DNA of 64,000 nucleotides from Skermanella mucosa (GTDB lineage Bacteria; Pseudomonadota; Alphaproteobacteria; Azospirillales; Azospirillaceae). The position numbers and the translations under genes were made by a program. The notes under the pieces are model-generated. The model was not told where the DNA came from. It saw only the letters and a program-made list of their open reading frames with translations, and ran no database searches. Location of the stretch: the NCBI RefSeq assembly GCF_016765655.2, contig NZ_CP086106.1, positions 3,096,501-3,160,500 of the forward strand, in the 5' to 3' direction. This document shows, one piece after another, positions 8,929 to 17,457 of the stretch; position 1 is the first letter of the stretch; every line of letters begins with the position of its first letter.

Positions 8929-9369
8929 ATGACCACCGTTTCCGATCTTCTGAATTCCAAAGGCCGCACCATCGTCTCGATCCTGCCGACGGAGACGTTG
9001 GAGACTGCGTCGAAGCTGCTGACGGAGAAGCGCATCGGCGCCGTCGTCGTGCGCGACCGCCGCGGCAAGCTCGCCGGCATCCTGTCCGAGCGCGACATCG
9101 TCCGTGCCATCGCCGACCGCGGGACCGCGGCATTGGGTCTCCGCGTCGAGGACCTGATGACCAAGGAGGTCAAGACCTGCCTGCCGACGGAGACGATCAA
9201 GGACCTGATGAGGATGATGACGCTCCGCCGCCACCGCCATGTGCCCGTCTGCGACACGGCCGGCGAACTGATCGGCGTCGTTTCGATCGGCGACGCGGTC
9301 AAGGCGCGGCTCGACGAGCAGGCCAGCGAGGTCGCGGTTCTGCGGGATCTGAACCTGATCAAGGCCTGA
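8929..9369 (+). CDS. CBS-domain protein
   Basis: A 146-aa stand-alone protein made of two CBS motifs (about residues 7-60 and 75-125). The RRGKLAGILSERDIVRAIA and AGELIGVVSIGDAVKARL segments match the two repeats well. Paired CBS domains bind adenine nucleotides or S-adenosyl compounds and act as energy or ligand sensors. There is no attached effector domain, so it probably acts on a separate partner. The start at 8929 follows GGGGAAG. The next gene, the Ppx/GppA phosphatase, is on the same strand after about 125 bp. Confidence 0.87.
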   Translation: MTTVSDLLNSKGRTIVSILPTETLETASKLLTEKRIGAVVVRDRRGKLAGILSERDIVRAIADRGTAALGLRVEDLMTKEVKTCLPTETIKDLMRMMTLRRHRHVPVCDTAGELIGVVSIGDAVKARLDEQASEVAVLRDLNLIKA

Positions 9370-9493
9370 TCGGAACAGGCCGGAGCCGGCCGGGCTGGAT
9401 GACATTTTCTTGACTTAATCTTCGGGCGCCGGGATCAAAGCGACCGGTCCGGAGTTGAAGGGTCATGGATCCAGCCCGACACCGGAGGGACAG

Positions 9494-11044
9494 ATGCTCG
9501 ACGCTACCGGCCAGCGCGCCGACCTGACCGGCCTTCATCAGGAGCTTGATCCGGATGAAATCCTCGCCGCCGACCACACCCACCATGCCGTCATCGATAT
9601 CGGCTCCAACTCCGTCCGCCTGGTGGTCTACAACGACCTGGGAAGGGCGCCTCTCCCCCGGTTCAACGAGAAGTCCCTGTGCGGCCTTGGTTCCGGACTG
9701 GACAAGACGGGCGAGCTTGCCTCGGGGCCGATGGCCTGCACGGTGCAGGCGGCCCATCGTTTCTGCGCCATCGCGGAGGCCATGGGGGCCGCCCGCATCG
9801 ACATCATCGCGACCGAGGCGGTGCGCAGGGCCACGAACGGCGAGACCCTGATCAAGGCCATCCGGAAGCGCACGGGTCGTGACCTGCGCCTTCTGTCGGG
9901 ATCGGAGGAGGCGCATTTCGCCACGCTGGGAGTCATCTCCGGTTTCCACCGGCCGAAGGGCCTGGTCGGCGACATGGGCGGCGGCAGCCTTGAGGTAGCC
10001 GAAGCACTGGAAGACCACGTCGGCGAGCGCTCGGTCAGCCTGCCGTTGGGCGCCTTGCCGGTCGAGGCCATGCTGGAAGAATCGGCGGATGGCGCCAAGC
10101 GGCGGATCGACGAGGTCATGAAAGAACAGCTTCCGCCGCTGCTGACCAAGCCGGTTTTCTACGCCGTCGGCGGCGGCTGGCGCGCCCTGGCCCGCGCCCA
10201 CATGGAATCTGTCAACGCACCCCTGAAGGTGGCGCACGGCTACGACGTGGATGCGAACGACCTGAGGAGTTTCGCCAAGTCGGTCTGGAAGATGACGCCG
10301 GAAAAGATCTCAGCGCTTCCCGGCGTGCCCGGCCGACGCGCGAAAACGCTTCCGTCGGCAGCACTGGTGATGGACAGGCTGCTGAAGAACCTTCGGCCGG
10401 AACGGGTCGTCTTCTCCGCGCTGGGCCTGCGCGAGGGGTGGCTCTACTCGCAGCTGCCCCCTGCCCTTCAGCGACGCGATCCGCTGATCGAAGGCGCCCA
10501 GGCGTTCGGCCTTCCGATCGCGCGGGTCCCGGCCTTCGCGCCGGCGCTGGTACGCTGGACGGAGTCCCTGTTCCCCGACGAAACGGCGGATGAACGCCGC
10601 CTCCGACTCGCGGCCTGCGCGCTTTCCGACATGGCCTGGGCGGACCACGCGGACGTCAAGGCTCATCAGTCCTTCGCACGGATCGTCCATTTCCCGTTCA
10701 TCGGCGTCACGCACACGGAGCGGGTGTTCATCGCCGCCACCCTGCATGCCCGTTACGGCGGCAAACCGGACGATCCGTGCCTTCAGCCCGCGCTGTCGCT
10801 GCTGACGGCGGCCGTGCAGCGTCGCGCCCAGATCCTCGGGCGCGCGATGCAGCTCGGTCACCGTTTCTCCGGCAGCGTGCCGGATATCCTGGATACGGCG
10901 CGGCTGAAGATCACCGCCGACGCCGTCCGCCTGGAGGTCGCGGAAGGCAGCGAGGACGTCCCCGACAGCGATGCCGTCCAGATGCGGATGAAGCAGCTGG
11001 CGAAGGTCCTGGGCGTGCCCAAGACCGAGTTCGCCGGGGCTTAA
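9494..11044 (+). CDS. Ppx/GppA-family phosphatase
   Basis: An exopolyphosphatase or guanosine-pentaphosphate phosphohydrolase of 516 aa. The actin/Hsp70-like fold is shown by AVIDIGSNSVRLVVY (about residues 32-46) and GDMGGGSLEV (about 159-168). The C-terminal half carries the helical HD-like region with LGLREGWLYSQLP, as in long Ppx proteins (about 500 aa). It would release phosphate from polyphosphate or convert pppGpp to ppGpp; the sequence does not separate the two. The start is supported by GGAGGG. No ppk gene is in the window. Its 3' end overlaps the converging PfkB gene by 4 bp. Confidence 0.88.
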   Translation: MLDATGQRADLTGLHQELDPDEILAADHTHHAVIDIGSNSVRLVVYNDLGRAPLPRFNEKSLCGLGSGLDKTGELASGPMACTVQAAHRFCAIAEAMGAARIDIIATEAVRRATNGETLIKAIRKRTGRDLRLLSGSEEAHFATLGVISGFHRPKGLVGDMGGGSLEVAEALEDHVGERSVSLPLGALPVEAMLEESADGAKRRIDEVMKEQLPPLLTKPVFYAVGGGWRALARAHMESVNAPLKVAHGYDVDANDLRSFAKSVWKMTPEKISALPGVPGRRAKTLPSAALVMDRLLKNLRPERVVFSALGLREGWLYSQLPPALQRRDPLIEGAQAFGLPIARVPAFAPALVRWTESLFPDETADERRLRLAACALSDMAWADHADVKAHQSFARIVHFPFIGVTHTERVFIAATLHARYGGKPDDPCLQPALSLLTAAVQRRAQILGRAMQLGHRFSGSVPDILDTARLKITADAVRLEVAEGSEDVPDSDAVQMRMKQLAKVLGVPKTEFAGA

Positions 11045-11889
11045 GGGCAGCCGGTCAGGTCCCGGAGGGAAGGCGGCGGCACGGATGTCGGCGACGTGAC
11101 CGTCAGCGCCGCCCAGCGGGTTCCGATCGATAGGGCATCGCGGATCGACGCACCGCCGACCAGCCCGTGGATCAACCCGGCGGTGAAGACGTCGCCGGCG
11201 CCCGTGCTGTCCACGACGGCCGCGGGCTCGGCCGGAACATGGACCGGACCGGAAGGACCGAAGGCCGTGGCCCCCCTGGAGCCGTCGGTTACCACCATCC
11301 AGCGCAGTCCCTCCCCCGCGAGGCTCCTGGCCGCCCCATAGGGGTCGGACAACGCTTCCGCGGTCATGTGGGCAGCAGAATCGACCATCACGTGCGCCGG
11401 CCAAGCTGCCGTTCCGGCGGGCGGCGCGTGGCTGACCACCAGGGATGACCCCATTCTGTCGCGCAGCAGGTCGGCCACCTCCGGCGCGTATGCCTTGACG
11501 TAGAGAACATCCGACAGCTCCGACGGATCGGGCAAGAGCGGCGGCAGGACCACCGAGGGGCGTCCCCGGATGATCGTCCGCTCGCCGTTCGGGTCGAGCA
11601 GGACAAGAACCGGCGGCGTCGGTTCGGCGAGGCGCCGCACGCTCGAGACGTCGATGCCCAGGCCGGAGAGTTCGGCAAGCATGGTCGATCCAAGGGCATC
11701 CCCGCCGACATCGGCGAACAGCGCCACGTCGTGCCCGGCATAGGCGAGCGCCACGCCGGTGTTCGATCCGCCGCCGCCGAGGCGGCCCTGATCGAACTGT
11801 CCCTTCAGCTGTGCCCCGCTGGAAACGGCGCCGTCAAGTCGGACCACGACGTCGAGGTTGATTCGGGCGATGATCTGGATGCGGGCCAT
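11041..11889 (-). CDS. PfkB-family carbohydrate kinase
   Basis: A ribokinase-like sugar or nucleoside kinase of 282 aa. The N-terminal GGGGSNTGVALAYAG substrate block is at about residues 38-52. The C-terminal ATP/anion-hole motif DSTGAGDVFTAG is at 227-238, with Asp233 as the catalytic base. The substrate is not evident (ribose, adenosine, fructose and pseudouridine kinases all share this pattern). It has an ATG start and is read towards the Ppx gene, overlapping its stop codon by four bases, so the two genes share their ends. Confidence 0.87.
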   Translation of the reverse strand: MARIQIIARINLDVVVRLDGAVSSGAQLKGQFDQGRLGGGGSNTGVALAYAGHDVALFADVGGDALGSTMLAELSGLGIDVSSVRRLAEPTPPVLVLLDPNGERTIIRGRPSVVLPPLLPDPSELSDVLYVKAYAPEVADLLRDRMGSSLVVSHAPPAGTAAWPAHVMVDSAAHMTAEALSDPYGAARSLAGEGLRWMVVTDGSRGATAFGPSGPVHVPAEPAAVVDSTGAGDVFTAGLIHGLVGGASIRDALSIGTRWAALTVTSPTSVPPPSLRDLTGCP

Positions 11890-11999
11890 GATGTGAACGT
11901 ACAGGAACCGGATTGGATTGGGAGTGCGATGTTTGGCGGCTCGCGAACCTGTGTCAACAACTCTCGATTTTCGCCCGCTCGCTCCTTACCTTTCGAACC

Positions 12000-12497
12000 A
12001 TGGCTCGATGCATCCCGATCCTGGTCTCCAATCCGCCGCCCCTATGGCGTCCCCTGCTGGCCCATTGCCGCTCCATAATGCGCGATCTCGGCGCACCGGC
12101 CGTGCTGATCGACGGCTGCCTGCGGGACACCCCGTTCGGCCCAAGGATCATCGCCACGCTGGACCTGCCGCCCCGCATGGGCGATGCCGCCCTGTCACGG
12201 CATCCCTCGTACCGGCCGGCCATGCGCGACGCAGCGGGGATGGTCGCTTTCTCCCGCATGGCGGCCCACGGTGCCAGCGGCATCGATCCGGTCACCGCCA
12301 GCCGGGAACACGAGGACGTGCTGTGGCAGGTCATCGTGCTCCCGGCGGGAGTGGTGCTGATCGCCCGCACGGAGCGGGCGGACTACGGGCCGTTCCTGCT
12401 GGCCGAGAGCGAGCCGGACGAACGGGGAATCGATCTGGTCAGCCTCCAGCTCGACTTCGCGGTCGATACCGGAAGCCGCGAGGCGGGCTCGGCCTAG
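12000..12497 (+). CDS. Hypothetical protein, 3' end set by a MITE
   Basis: I do not recognise this 165-aa protein. It is rich in Pro, Arg and Ala, with segments APAVLIDGCLRDTPFGPRI and ATLDLPPRMGD, and no signal peptide or membrane helix. The ATG at 12000 is the best internal start, although an in-frame ATG exists at 11913 and neither has a strong ribosome-binding site. The stop codon TAG at 12495-12497 is formed by the left end of the second MITE copy, so the C-terminus may be truncated or extended relative to the ancestral protein. Confidence 0.6.
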   Translation: MARCIPILVSNPPPLWRPLLAHCRSIMRDLGAPAVLIDGCLRDTPFGPRIIATLDLPPRMGDAALSRHPSYRPAMRDAAGMVAFSRMAAHGASGIDPVTASREHEDVLWQVIVLPAGVVLIARTERADYGPFLLAESEPDERGIDLVSLQLDFAVDTGSREAGSA

Positions 12498-12674
12498 CGG
12501 TCCTGCACAGTGTTTTTGATGACGTTCGGCGGAGCGGAGTGCGGTAGGTCGGCCTTCGCCCGTCAGGGCGAATGCCGACCCCCTGCATCGACGCTCCGGC
12601 CATGCTGTCGGCCTCGGCCTTCGGCCGAGGCCGACCTACGTTCAATCATTCAAAACCACAGTGCCGGACCACTA
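12495..12674. mobile_element. MITE-like element, copy 2 (IS630/Tc1-type ends)
   Basis: A second copy of the element at 3553-3731, about 180 bp with few differences. The left end is CTAGCGGTCC and the right end GGACCACTAG, so both flanks keep CTAG, consistent with a TA duplication. The inner arms GTAGGTCGGCC and GGCCGACCTACG are conserved. It lies exactly between two convergent genes. Its left TAG ends the gene at 12000-12497, and its right CTA is, read on the minus strand, the TAG stop of the dehydrogenase gene. No transposase is encoded. Confidence 0.8.
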
Positions 12675-13910
12675 GCGGACGGCCGAGACGCGCCAGATCC
12701 TGTCGGCCGCGTCGTCGGCCACCAGCAGCGACCCGTCGGGCAGCTCGGCGATGCCGCAGGGCCGGCCATACACCTCGCTCCTGGACTGTTCGGCGACGAA
12801 GCCGGTCAGGAAATCCTCGCCCGGGCCGCTCGGGCGGCCATTGGCGAAGGGGACGAACAGCACCTTGTAGCCCGACAGCTCGGACCGGTTCCAGGAACCG
12901 TGCTGACCGATGAAGGCACCGCCGCGATAGCGTTCGGGGAAGGCCGTCCCGCGATAGAAGGCGAGGCCCAGCGACGCGGTGTGGGAGCCCAGCGCCATGT
13001 CCGGCACGATCGACTTCGCCACGAGGTCGGGTCGCTGGCCGCGCAGACGGGGATCCTCGATCTTGCCGAAGTAGGAATAGGGCCAGCCGTAGAAGCCGCC
13101 ATCCTGGACGCTGGTCATGTAGTCGGGCACCAGTTCGTCGCCCAACTCGTCCCGCTCGTTGACCGCCGTCCACATCACGCCGGTCTCCGGCTCCCAGTCG
13201 AGGCCGACGGGATTGCGCAGGCCGCTGGCGAAGATCCGCTCGCCGCTGCCGTCCGGGTTGATCTCCAGGATCGCGGCGCGACGATGCTCCTCGTCGATGC
13301 CGTATTCGGCCACGTTGCTGGCAGAGCCCACGGTCACGTACAGCTTGGTCCCGCCAGGGCCGACGCGGATGTTGCGGGTCCAATGGTTGTTGTAGCCGCC
13401 TGCCGGCAGGTCGAGGATCTTGCGGCCCTCGGCCTCCATGCGGGTCTGCCCCTCTGCATAGGGGAAGGCCAGGACGCCGTCGGTGTTGGCGACATAGAGC
13501 GTGTCACCGAGCAGGGCCATGCCAAAAGGCTGACTCAGACCTTCCAGGAAGGTCTCGCGGATTTCCGGAACGCCGTCGCCGTCGGCATCGCGCAGCAGGG
13601 TGATGCGGTTCGCGCTCTGGCCGAGCGCGCGGGAGCGCTTGTCGCCTTGGACCGCGGGCGAGTTGGGGTTGTGGTCCGGCTTGAGCTGGGTCCGGGCTTC
13701 CGATACCAGGACGTCGCCGTTGGGCAGGAGGTGGAACCAGCGCGGGTAATCCAGGCCGTCGGCGTAGAGGGTCACCTCGAAGCCGTCGGGAGCAGCCGGC
13801 TTCCGCCCCTCGGGCCAGCCGATCACGGTGGAGAAGTTGAGTGCCGAGGGAGTCTGGTACGGCTCCGGCAGAGGGGGCACGGCCGGTTCCGGAAACGGGG
13901 TCGCGGTCAT
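12672..13910 (-). CDS. PQQ-type glucose/sorbosone dehydrogenase family protein
   Basis: A six-bladed beta-propeller dehydrogenase of 412 aa (GSDH / L-sorbosone dehydrogenase family). GYNNHWTRN carries the probable catalytic His176. DADGDGVPE (about 108-116) is a calcium-type loop. FASGLRNPVGLDWEP and QDGGFYGWPYSYFG are typical blades. Relatives are periplasmic and use PQQ, yet this N-terminus is Pro-rich and lacks an obvious signal peptide. The gene lies 30 bp after the nitrilase gene and may be the tail of that operon. The TAG stop lies in the right end of the MITE. Confidence 0.85.
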   Translation of the reverse strand: MTATPFPEPAVPPLPEPYQTPSALNFSTVIGWPEGRKPAAPDGFEVTLYADGLDYPRWFHLLPNGDVLVSEARTQLKPDHNPNSPAVQGDKRSRALGQSANRITLLRDADGDGVPEIRETFLEGLSQPFGMALLGDTLYVANTDGVLAFPYAEGQTRMEAEGRKILDLPAGGYNNHWTRNIRVGPGGTKLYVTVGSASNVAEYGIDEEHRRAAILEINPDGSGERIFASGLRNPVGLDWEPETGVMWTAVNERDELGDELVPDYMTSVQDGGFYGWPYSYFGKIEDPRLRGQRPDLVAKSIVPDMALGSHTASLGLAFYRGTAFPERYRGGAFIGQHGSWNRSELSGYKVLFVPFANGRPSGPGEDFLTGFVAEQSRSEVYGRPCGIAELPDGSLLVADDAADRIWRVSAVR

Positions 13911-13940
13911 GGGAGGCGTTCCTCTTGAGGTCTGGTTGGT

Positions 13941-14756
13941 TCAGGTCTGGTCGGATCCGCTGATGAAACGCATTCGGCGGTCGATCAGGTACGGGTTCGC
14001 CGCGCGGGCGGCGCCGAAAGCGGCGGGATCGAGGTCGGCAACCAGCAGGTGGGCGCCCGACGCCGGCGCGCGGGCAAGGTCGGAACCGTCAGGCGCCGCG
14101 ATGCCGGACAGCCCGGCATAGGCGAACGCGGCGTCCTGTCCGGCGTGATTGGCGTAGGCGACGAACGCCTGATTCTCGAAAGCCCGTACGGGAATGATCG
14201 ACCGGGCGATGAAGGCGGCGTGCTCGCTGGCCGGCAAGGCAGTCGGCACCAGGATCAGGTCGGCGTCGGATGACGCGAGATGGCGAACCATCTCCGGAAA
14301 CTCGACATCGTAGCAGATCAGCAGGCCGGCCTTCAGGCCTCCCAGAGGAAATACCGCCGGAGCGGCCTCCCCGGGGCGGAACAGCCCCTTCTCGTAGTCG
14401 CCGTACAGGTGCAGCTTGCGATAGACGTGCCGGGTGCCGTCCGGCAGCACCGCGGCGGCGCTGTTGAAGACGGCTCCGTCCACAGCTTCGGCGAAGCCGC
14501 AGACCACGGCGATTCCGGTGCGGGCGGCGATCGCCGCAAGGCCCGCGACCTGCGCGCCATCGGCAGGTTCGGCCATGTCCCGGATGGCGGAACCGGCGCC
14601 ATAGCCGGTGAGCGCCAGTTCGGGCGCCAGCAGGCAGCCGGCACCGGCGGCGGCTGCCTCCTCGGCGGCGGCGGCGATGCGGTCCAGGTTGGCGGCGACA
14701 TCGCCCGCGACCGCTTCCATCTGGAGCAGGGCGAGACGCAGGGGGGCGTTGGTCAA
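13941..14756 (-). CDS. Nitrilase-superfamily carbon-nitrogen hydrolase (amidase-like)
   Basis: A 271-aa amidohydrolase. The catalytic triad is visible as Glu46 (PELALTGYG), Lys114 (YRKLHLYGDYEKG) and Cys148 (LLICYDVEFPE). This pattern is closest to aliphatic/R-stereoselective amidases and N-carbamoyl or omega-amidase enzymes. The WDQWFPE signature of AguB is absent, so N-carbamoylputrescine is less likely as substrate. The start is a TTG overlapping the TGA of the permease gene upstream, implying translational coupling. Its place at the end of the polyamine-type transport and ureohydrolase operon suggests it hydrolyses an amide of the imported compound, such as 4-guanidinobutyramide (inference). 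Confidence 0.85.
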   Translation of the reverse strand: MTNAPLRLALLQMEAVAGDVAANLDRIAAAAEEAAAAGAGCLLAPELALTGYGAGSAIRDMAEPADGAQVAGLAAIAARTGIAVVCGFAEAVDGAVFNSAAAVLPDGTRHVYRKLHLYGDYEKGLFRPGEAAPAVFPLGGLKAGLLICYDVEFPEMVRHLASSDADLILVPTALPASEHAAFIARSIIPVRAFENQAFVAYANHAGQDAAFAYAGLSGIAAPDGSDLARAPASGAHLLVADLDPAAFGAARAANPYLIDRRMRFISGSDQT

Positions 14757-15553
14757 TCCCGCGAACTCCAGGCGCCGAGCAGTTTGGGCAGGTCGCCGAA
14801 GCGGGCGATCAGGCCGAAGATCAAGGCCGCCACCGCGACGAACAGGATGCTGACCGCCGCCATGGTCGGGGTGTAGCCGTAGCGCAGCGAGTTGAAGATC
14901 TTGATCGGCAGTGTCTCCAGCGTGAAGCCGACCGTCATGTAGGCGACGATGTACTCGTTCAGCGACAGCACGAAGGCGAACGCGAACCCCGACACGATGT
15001 AGGGGCGGATCAGGGGAAACACGATGGTTCGCAGGATGGTCCGGTCGTCGGCCCCCATGGTCGCCGCCGCCTCCACCAGCGCCCGGTCGATCGACGCGAA
15101 CCCCAGCGAGAGCGTGACCAGCGGCAGGGTGACGAAGAAGATGCCGTGCGCCACCACCACCGTCCAGGGTTGCCCGTAAGCCCCGACCGTCGTCCAGAAC
15201 GTCAGGAAGCCCAGCGCGGTGATCACCGGCGGCAGGATGAAGGGCGCCGTGCCGAGCATCTGGAACACGCGCGCCCAGGGAGCGTAGCGTCGCCACAGGA
15301 ACCAGGAGAGCGGGAAAGCGATCGCCACCGCCAGCGCCGCGGAGAGCGCCGCGACGGCCACCGAGGCCGTCAGGGCGCCGCGCCAGGCGGCGTCGGTGAA
15401 GATCTCGCCGTACCAGCGGACGGAGAAGCCCGCGGGCGGGAAGACCAGGGTCCTCTGCGCGTTGACCGACACTCCGGCGATGACGATCAGCGGCGCCGCC
15501 AGGAACAGCGCGACCAGGGTGAACAGAACGCGCCGGAACAGCTTGCCGCTCAT
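14753..15553 (-). CDS. ABC transporter permease, PotC-like
   Basis: An inner-membrane permease of 266 aa with about six membrane helices and the cytoplasmic EAA loop (EAAATMGADDRTILRTIVFPL) that docks the ATPase. It belongs to the spermidine/putrescine (PotC/YdcV) branch of binding-protein-dependent transporters. It overlaps the partner permease gene by 4 bp upstream and the amidase gene by 4 bp downstream, so the genes are read as one unit. Confidence 0.88.
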   Translation of the reverse strand: MSGKLFRRVLFTLVALFLAAPLIVIAGVSVNAQRTLVFPPAGFSVRWYGEIFTDAAWRGALTASVAVAALSAALAVAIAFPLSWFLWRRYAPWARVFQMLGTAPFILPPVITALGFLTFWTTVGAYGQPWTVVVAHGIFFVTLPLVTLSLGFASIDRALVEAAATMGADDRTILRTIVFPLIRPYIVSGFAFAFVLSLNEYIVAYMTVGFTLETLPIKIFNSLRYGYTPTMAAVSILFVAVAALIFGLIARFGDLPKLLGAWSSRD

Positions 15554-16404
15554 GCCGCGCTCTCCTTCCGGCCGACCAGCAAGGCGAGCCCCACCAGCGA
15601 GAGCGTCACCAGAACCAGGAACACGGCCATGGCGGCGGCGAACGGCAGGTTCGATTGATAGACCGCCTGGTCCGTGATCAGCACCGACAGGGTCCAGTGC
15701 TGCGGCCGTCCCAGGAGCTGGGGCAGCAGGTAGGAACCGAGCGCGAAGACGAAGACCATGATGAAGGTCGCCAGGATCGTGTTCCGCAACGCCGGCACGA
15801 CGACGGTGAGGAACGCGCGGAGCGGGTGGGCGCCCAGGGTGCGCGACGCCTCCATCAGGGTCGGGTCCAGCCGCGCCATCGCCGGATAGAGGACCAGCAC
15901 GGTATAGGGGAACGCCTGATAGACCATGCCGGTCAGCACGGCGCCGAAGTTGGGAGTCAGCGCCGTCGGCCTCTCCATCAGTCCGAGCCAGACCAGCAGG
16001 TTGGAGATCCCCGCGGTCCGCGACAGCAGCGTGGACCAGGCGAAGCCGATGATCACCTCCGACAGGGACAGCACCGCGAGCAGGGCCACCAGCCAGGCGA
16101 CCTGGACCCGGCGGCGGGTCCGGGCCAGTTCATAGGCGAAAGGAAACCCGACCGCGACGCAGATCACGGATACCAGCGCCGCCAGCCCCAGGGAGAACCC
16201 CAGCACGCCGCCGAAAAAGGCGGTGAGGAAGCGCTCGTAGCTGCTGAACACGAAGTCCGGCGTGTAGAAACCGCCGGGCTGGCGCTGAAAGAAGCTGACC
16301 ATCACCATGATGCCGAACGGCACCACGAAGAAGACGGTCAGCATCAGGGCTGGGAAGGCCAGCGGGGCGTAGTCCGCCGCCCGCTTCGGAGCATCCGCCC
16401 TCAC
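15550..16404 (-). CDS. ABC transporter permease, PotB-like
   Basis: The second inner-membrane permease of the same importer, 284 aa, with about six helices and an EAA loop (MEASRTLGAHPLRAFLTVVVPA). It pairs with the downstream PotC-like subunit. The start overlaps the end of the ATPase gene by 4 bp (ATGA-type overlap), which indicates coupled translation. The N-terminal ~20 residues precede the first helix. Confidence 0.88.
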   Translation of the reverse strand: MRADAPKRAADYAPLAFPALMLTVFFVVPFGIMVMVSFFQRQPGGFYTPDFVFSSYERFLTAFFGGVLGFSLGLAALVSVICVAVGFPFAYELARTRRRVQVAWLVALLAVLSLSEVIIGFAWSTLLSRTAGISNLLVWLGLMERPTALTPNFGAVLTGMVYQAFPYTVLVLYPAMARLDPTLMEASRTLGAHPLRAFLTVVVPALRNTILATFIMVFVFALGSYLLPQLLGRPQHWTLSVLITDQAVYQSNLPFAAAMAVFLVLVTLSLVGLALLVGRKESAA

Positions 16405-17435
16405 GACGCAAGAACCCGGCAGGTTTCGGGATCGAGCCTCAATCCGACGGTATCGCCGACCTGGAAATGCGCCCGCTCGCGCGGGGAGGCGACCGCGACG
16501 ATCTGGGTGCCATCAGCATCGACGAAGGTCTCGATGCTGGCGCCCAGGTCCCGGATGAAGCTGATCCGGCCGGTCAGCGGAGCCTCGCCGGCCGGGACGA
16601 GGTGGATGTCCTCCGGCCGGACCGACAGCGTCGCCTCCGCCTGGCCCGGCGCCAGGCTGACGCCGGGGATGGTGCCGCCGGGAGCCTCGACGCCCTGCCC
16701 GCCCGCACGGACCATGATCAGGTTGGTGGAGCCGATGAAGTCGGCGACGAAGCTGTTGACCGGACGCCGATAGATCTCGACCGGCGATGCCGCCTGCTGG
16801 ATGCGCCCTTGACCCATCACGACGACCAGGTCGGCCATGGTCATCGCCTCCCGCTGGTCGTGGGTCACGACGATCGTCGTGATGCCCAGGCGCTGCTGGA
16901 GCTTGCGAAGCTCCACCTGCATGGCCTCGCGCAGCTTGGCGTCCAGCGCGGACAGCGGCTCGTCGAGCAGGAACAGCTTGGGTGACAGAGCCAGAGCGCG
17001 GGCGATGGCGACGCGCTGGCGCTGTCCGCCGGAGAGCTGCGATACCGGCCGGCCGGCATAGCCGCGCAGGTCGACCAGGGCCAGCAGTTCCTCCACGCGC
17101 GCCTCCTGCTCGGCCCGGCCGACGCCTCGGATGCGCAGGGGGTAGGCGACATTCTCGCCGACGTTCAGGTGCGGGAACAGGGCCAGCGATTGGAACACCA
17201 TGCCGAAGTCGCGCCGATGCGCCGGCACCCGTGTCATGTCCTTGCCGTCGATCAGGATCCGGCCGGAGGTCGGCTCCTCCAGCCCGGCGATGGTCCGCAG
17301 CAGGGTCGTCTTGCCGCAACCGGACGGCCCCAGCATGCAGACGAAGGTTCCGTTCGGAACGGCGAGGTCGACATGGTCGACGGCGGCGACGCCGCCGAAC
17401 CGCTTGGATATGCCCTCAAGTACCAGGCCGGACAT
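16401..17435 (-). CDS. ABC transporter ATP-binding protein, PotA-like
   Basis: The ATPase of a polyamine-type importer, 344 aa. Walker A GPSGCGKTT is at residues 36-44, signature LSGGQ at 134-138, Walker B LFLLDEP at about 155-161 and the H-loop in VVTHDQREAM. A C-terminal TOBE domain (about 270-340) is typical of PotA/MalK-type ATPases. The start at 17435 is supported by GGGGAGG; upstream in-frame codons are not needed. It lies 22 bp after the substrate-binding protein gene. Confidence 0.9.
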   Translation of the reverse strand: MSGLVLEGISKRFGGVAAVDHVDLAVPNGTFVCMLGPSGCGKTTLLRTIAGLEEPTSGRILIDGKDMTRVPAHRRDFGMVFQSLALFPHLNVGENVAYPLRIRGVGRAEQEARVEELLALVDLRGYAGRPVSQLSGGQRQRVAIARALALSPKLFLLDEPLSALDAKLREAMQVELRKLQQRLGITTIVVTHDQREAMTMADLVVVMGQGRIQQAASPVEIYRRPVNSFVADFIGSTNLIMVRAGGQGVEAPGGTIPGVSLAPGQAEATLSVRPEDIHLVPAGEAPLTGRISFIRDLGASIETFVDADGTQIVAVASPRERAHFQVGDTVGLRLDPETCRVLAS

Positions 17436-17457
17436 GGATAGCCTCCCCCAGGTCAAG

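Noticed and set aside
12510-13928. A 472-codon plus-strand frame starting inside the second MITE
   Set aside because: It is antisense to the clear PQQ-type dehydrogenase and reads as low-complexity Ala/Gly/Arg/Val-rich protein.
13941-15296. A longer version of the nitrilase gene starting inside the permease gene
   Set aside because: The N-terminal part is an out-of-frame reading of the permease. The nitrilase fold begins at the TTG at 14756, which overlaps the permease stop.
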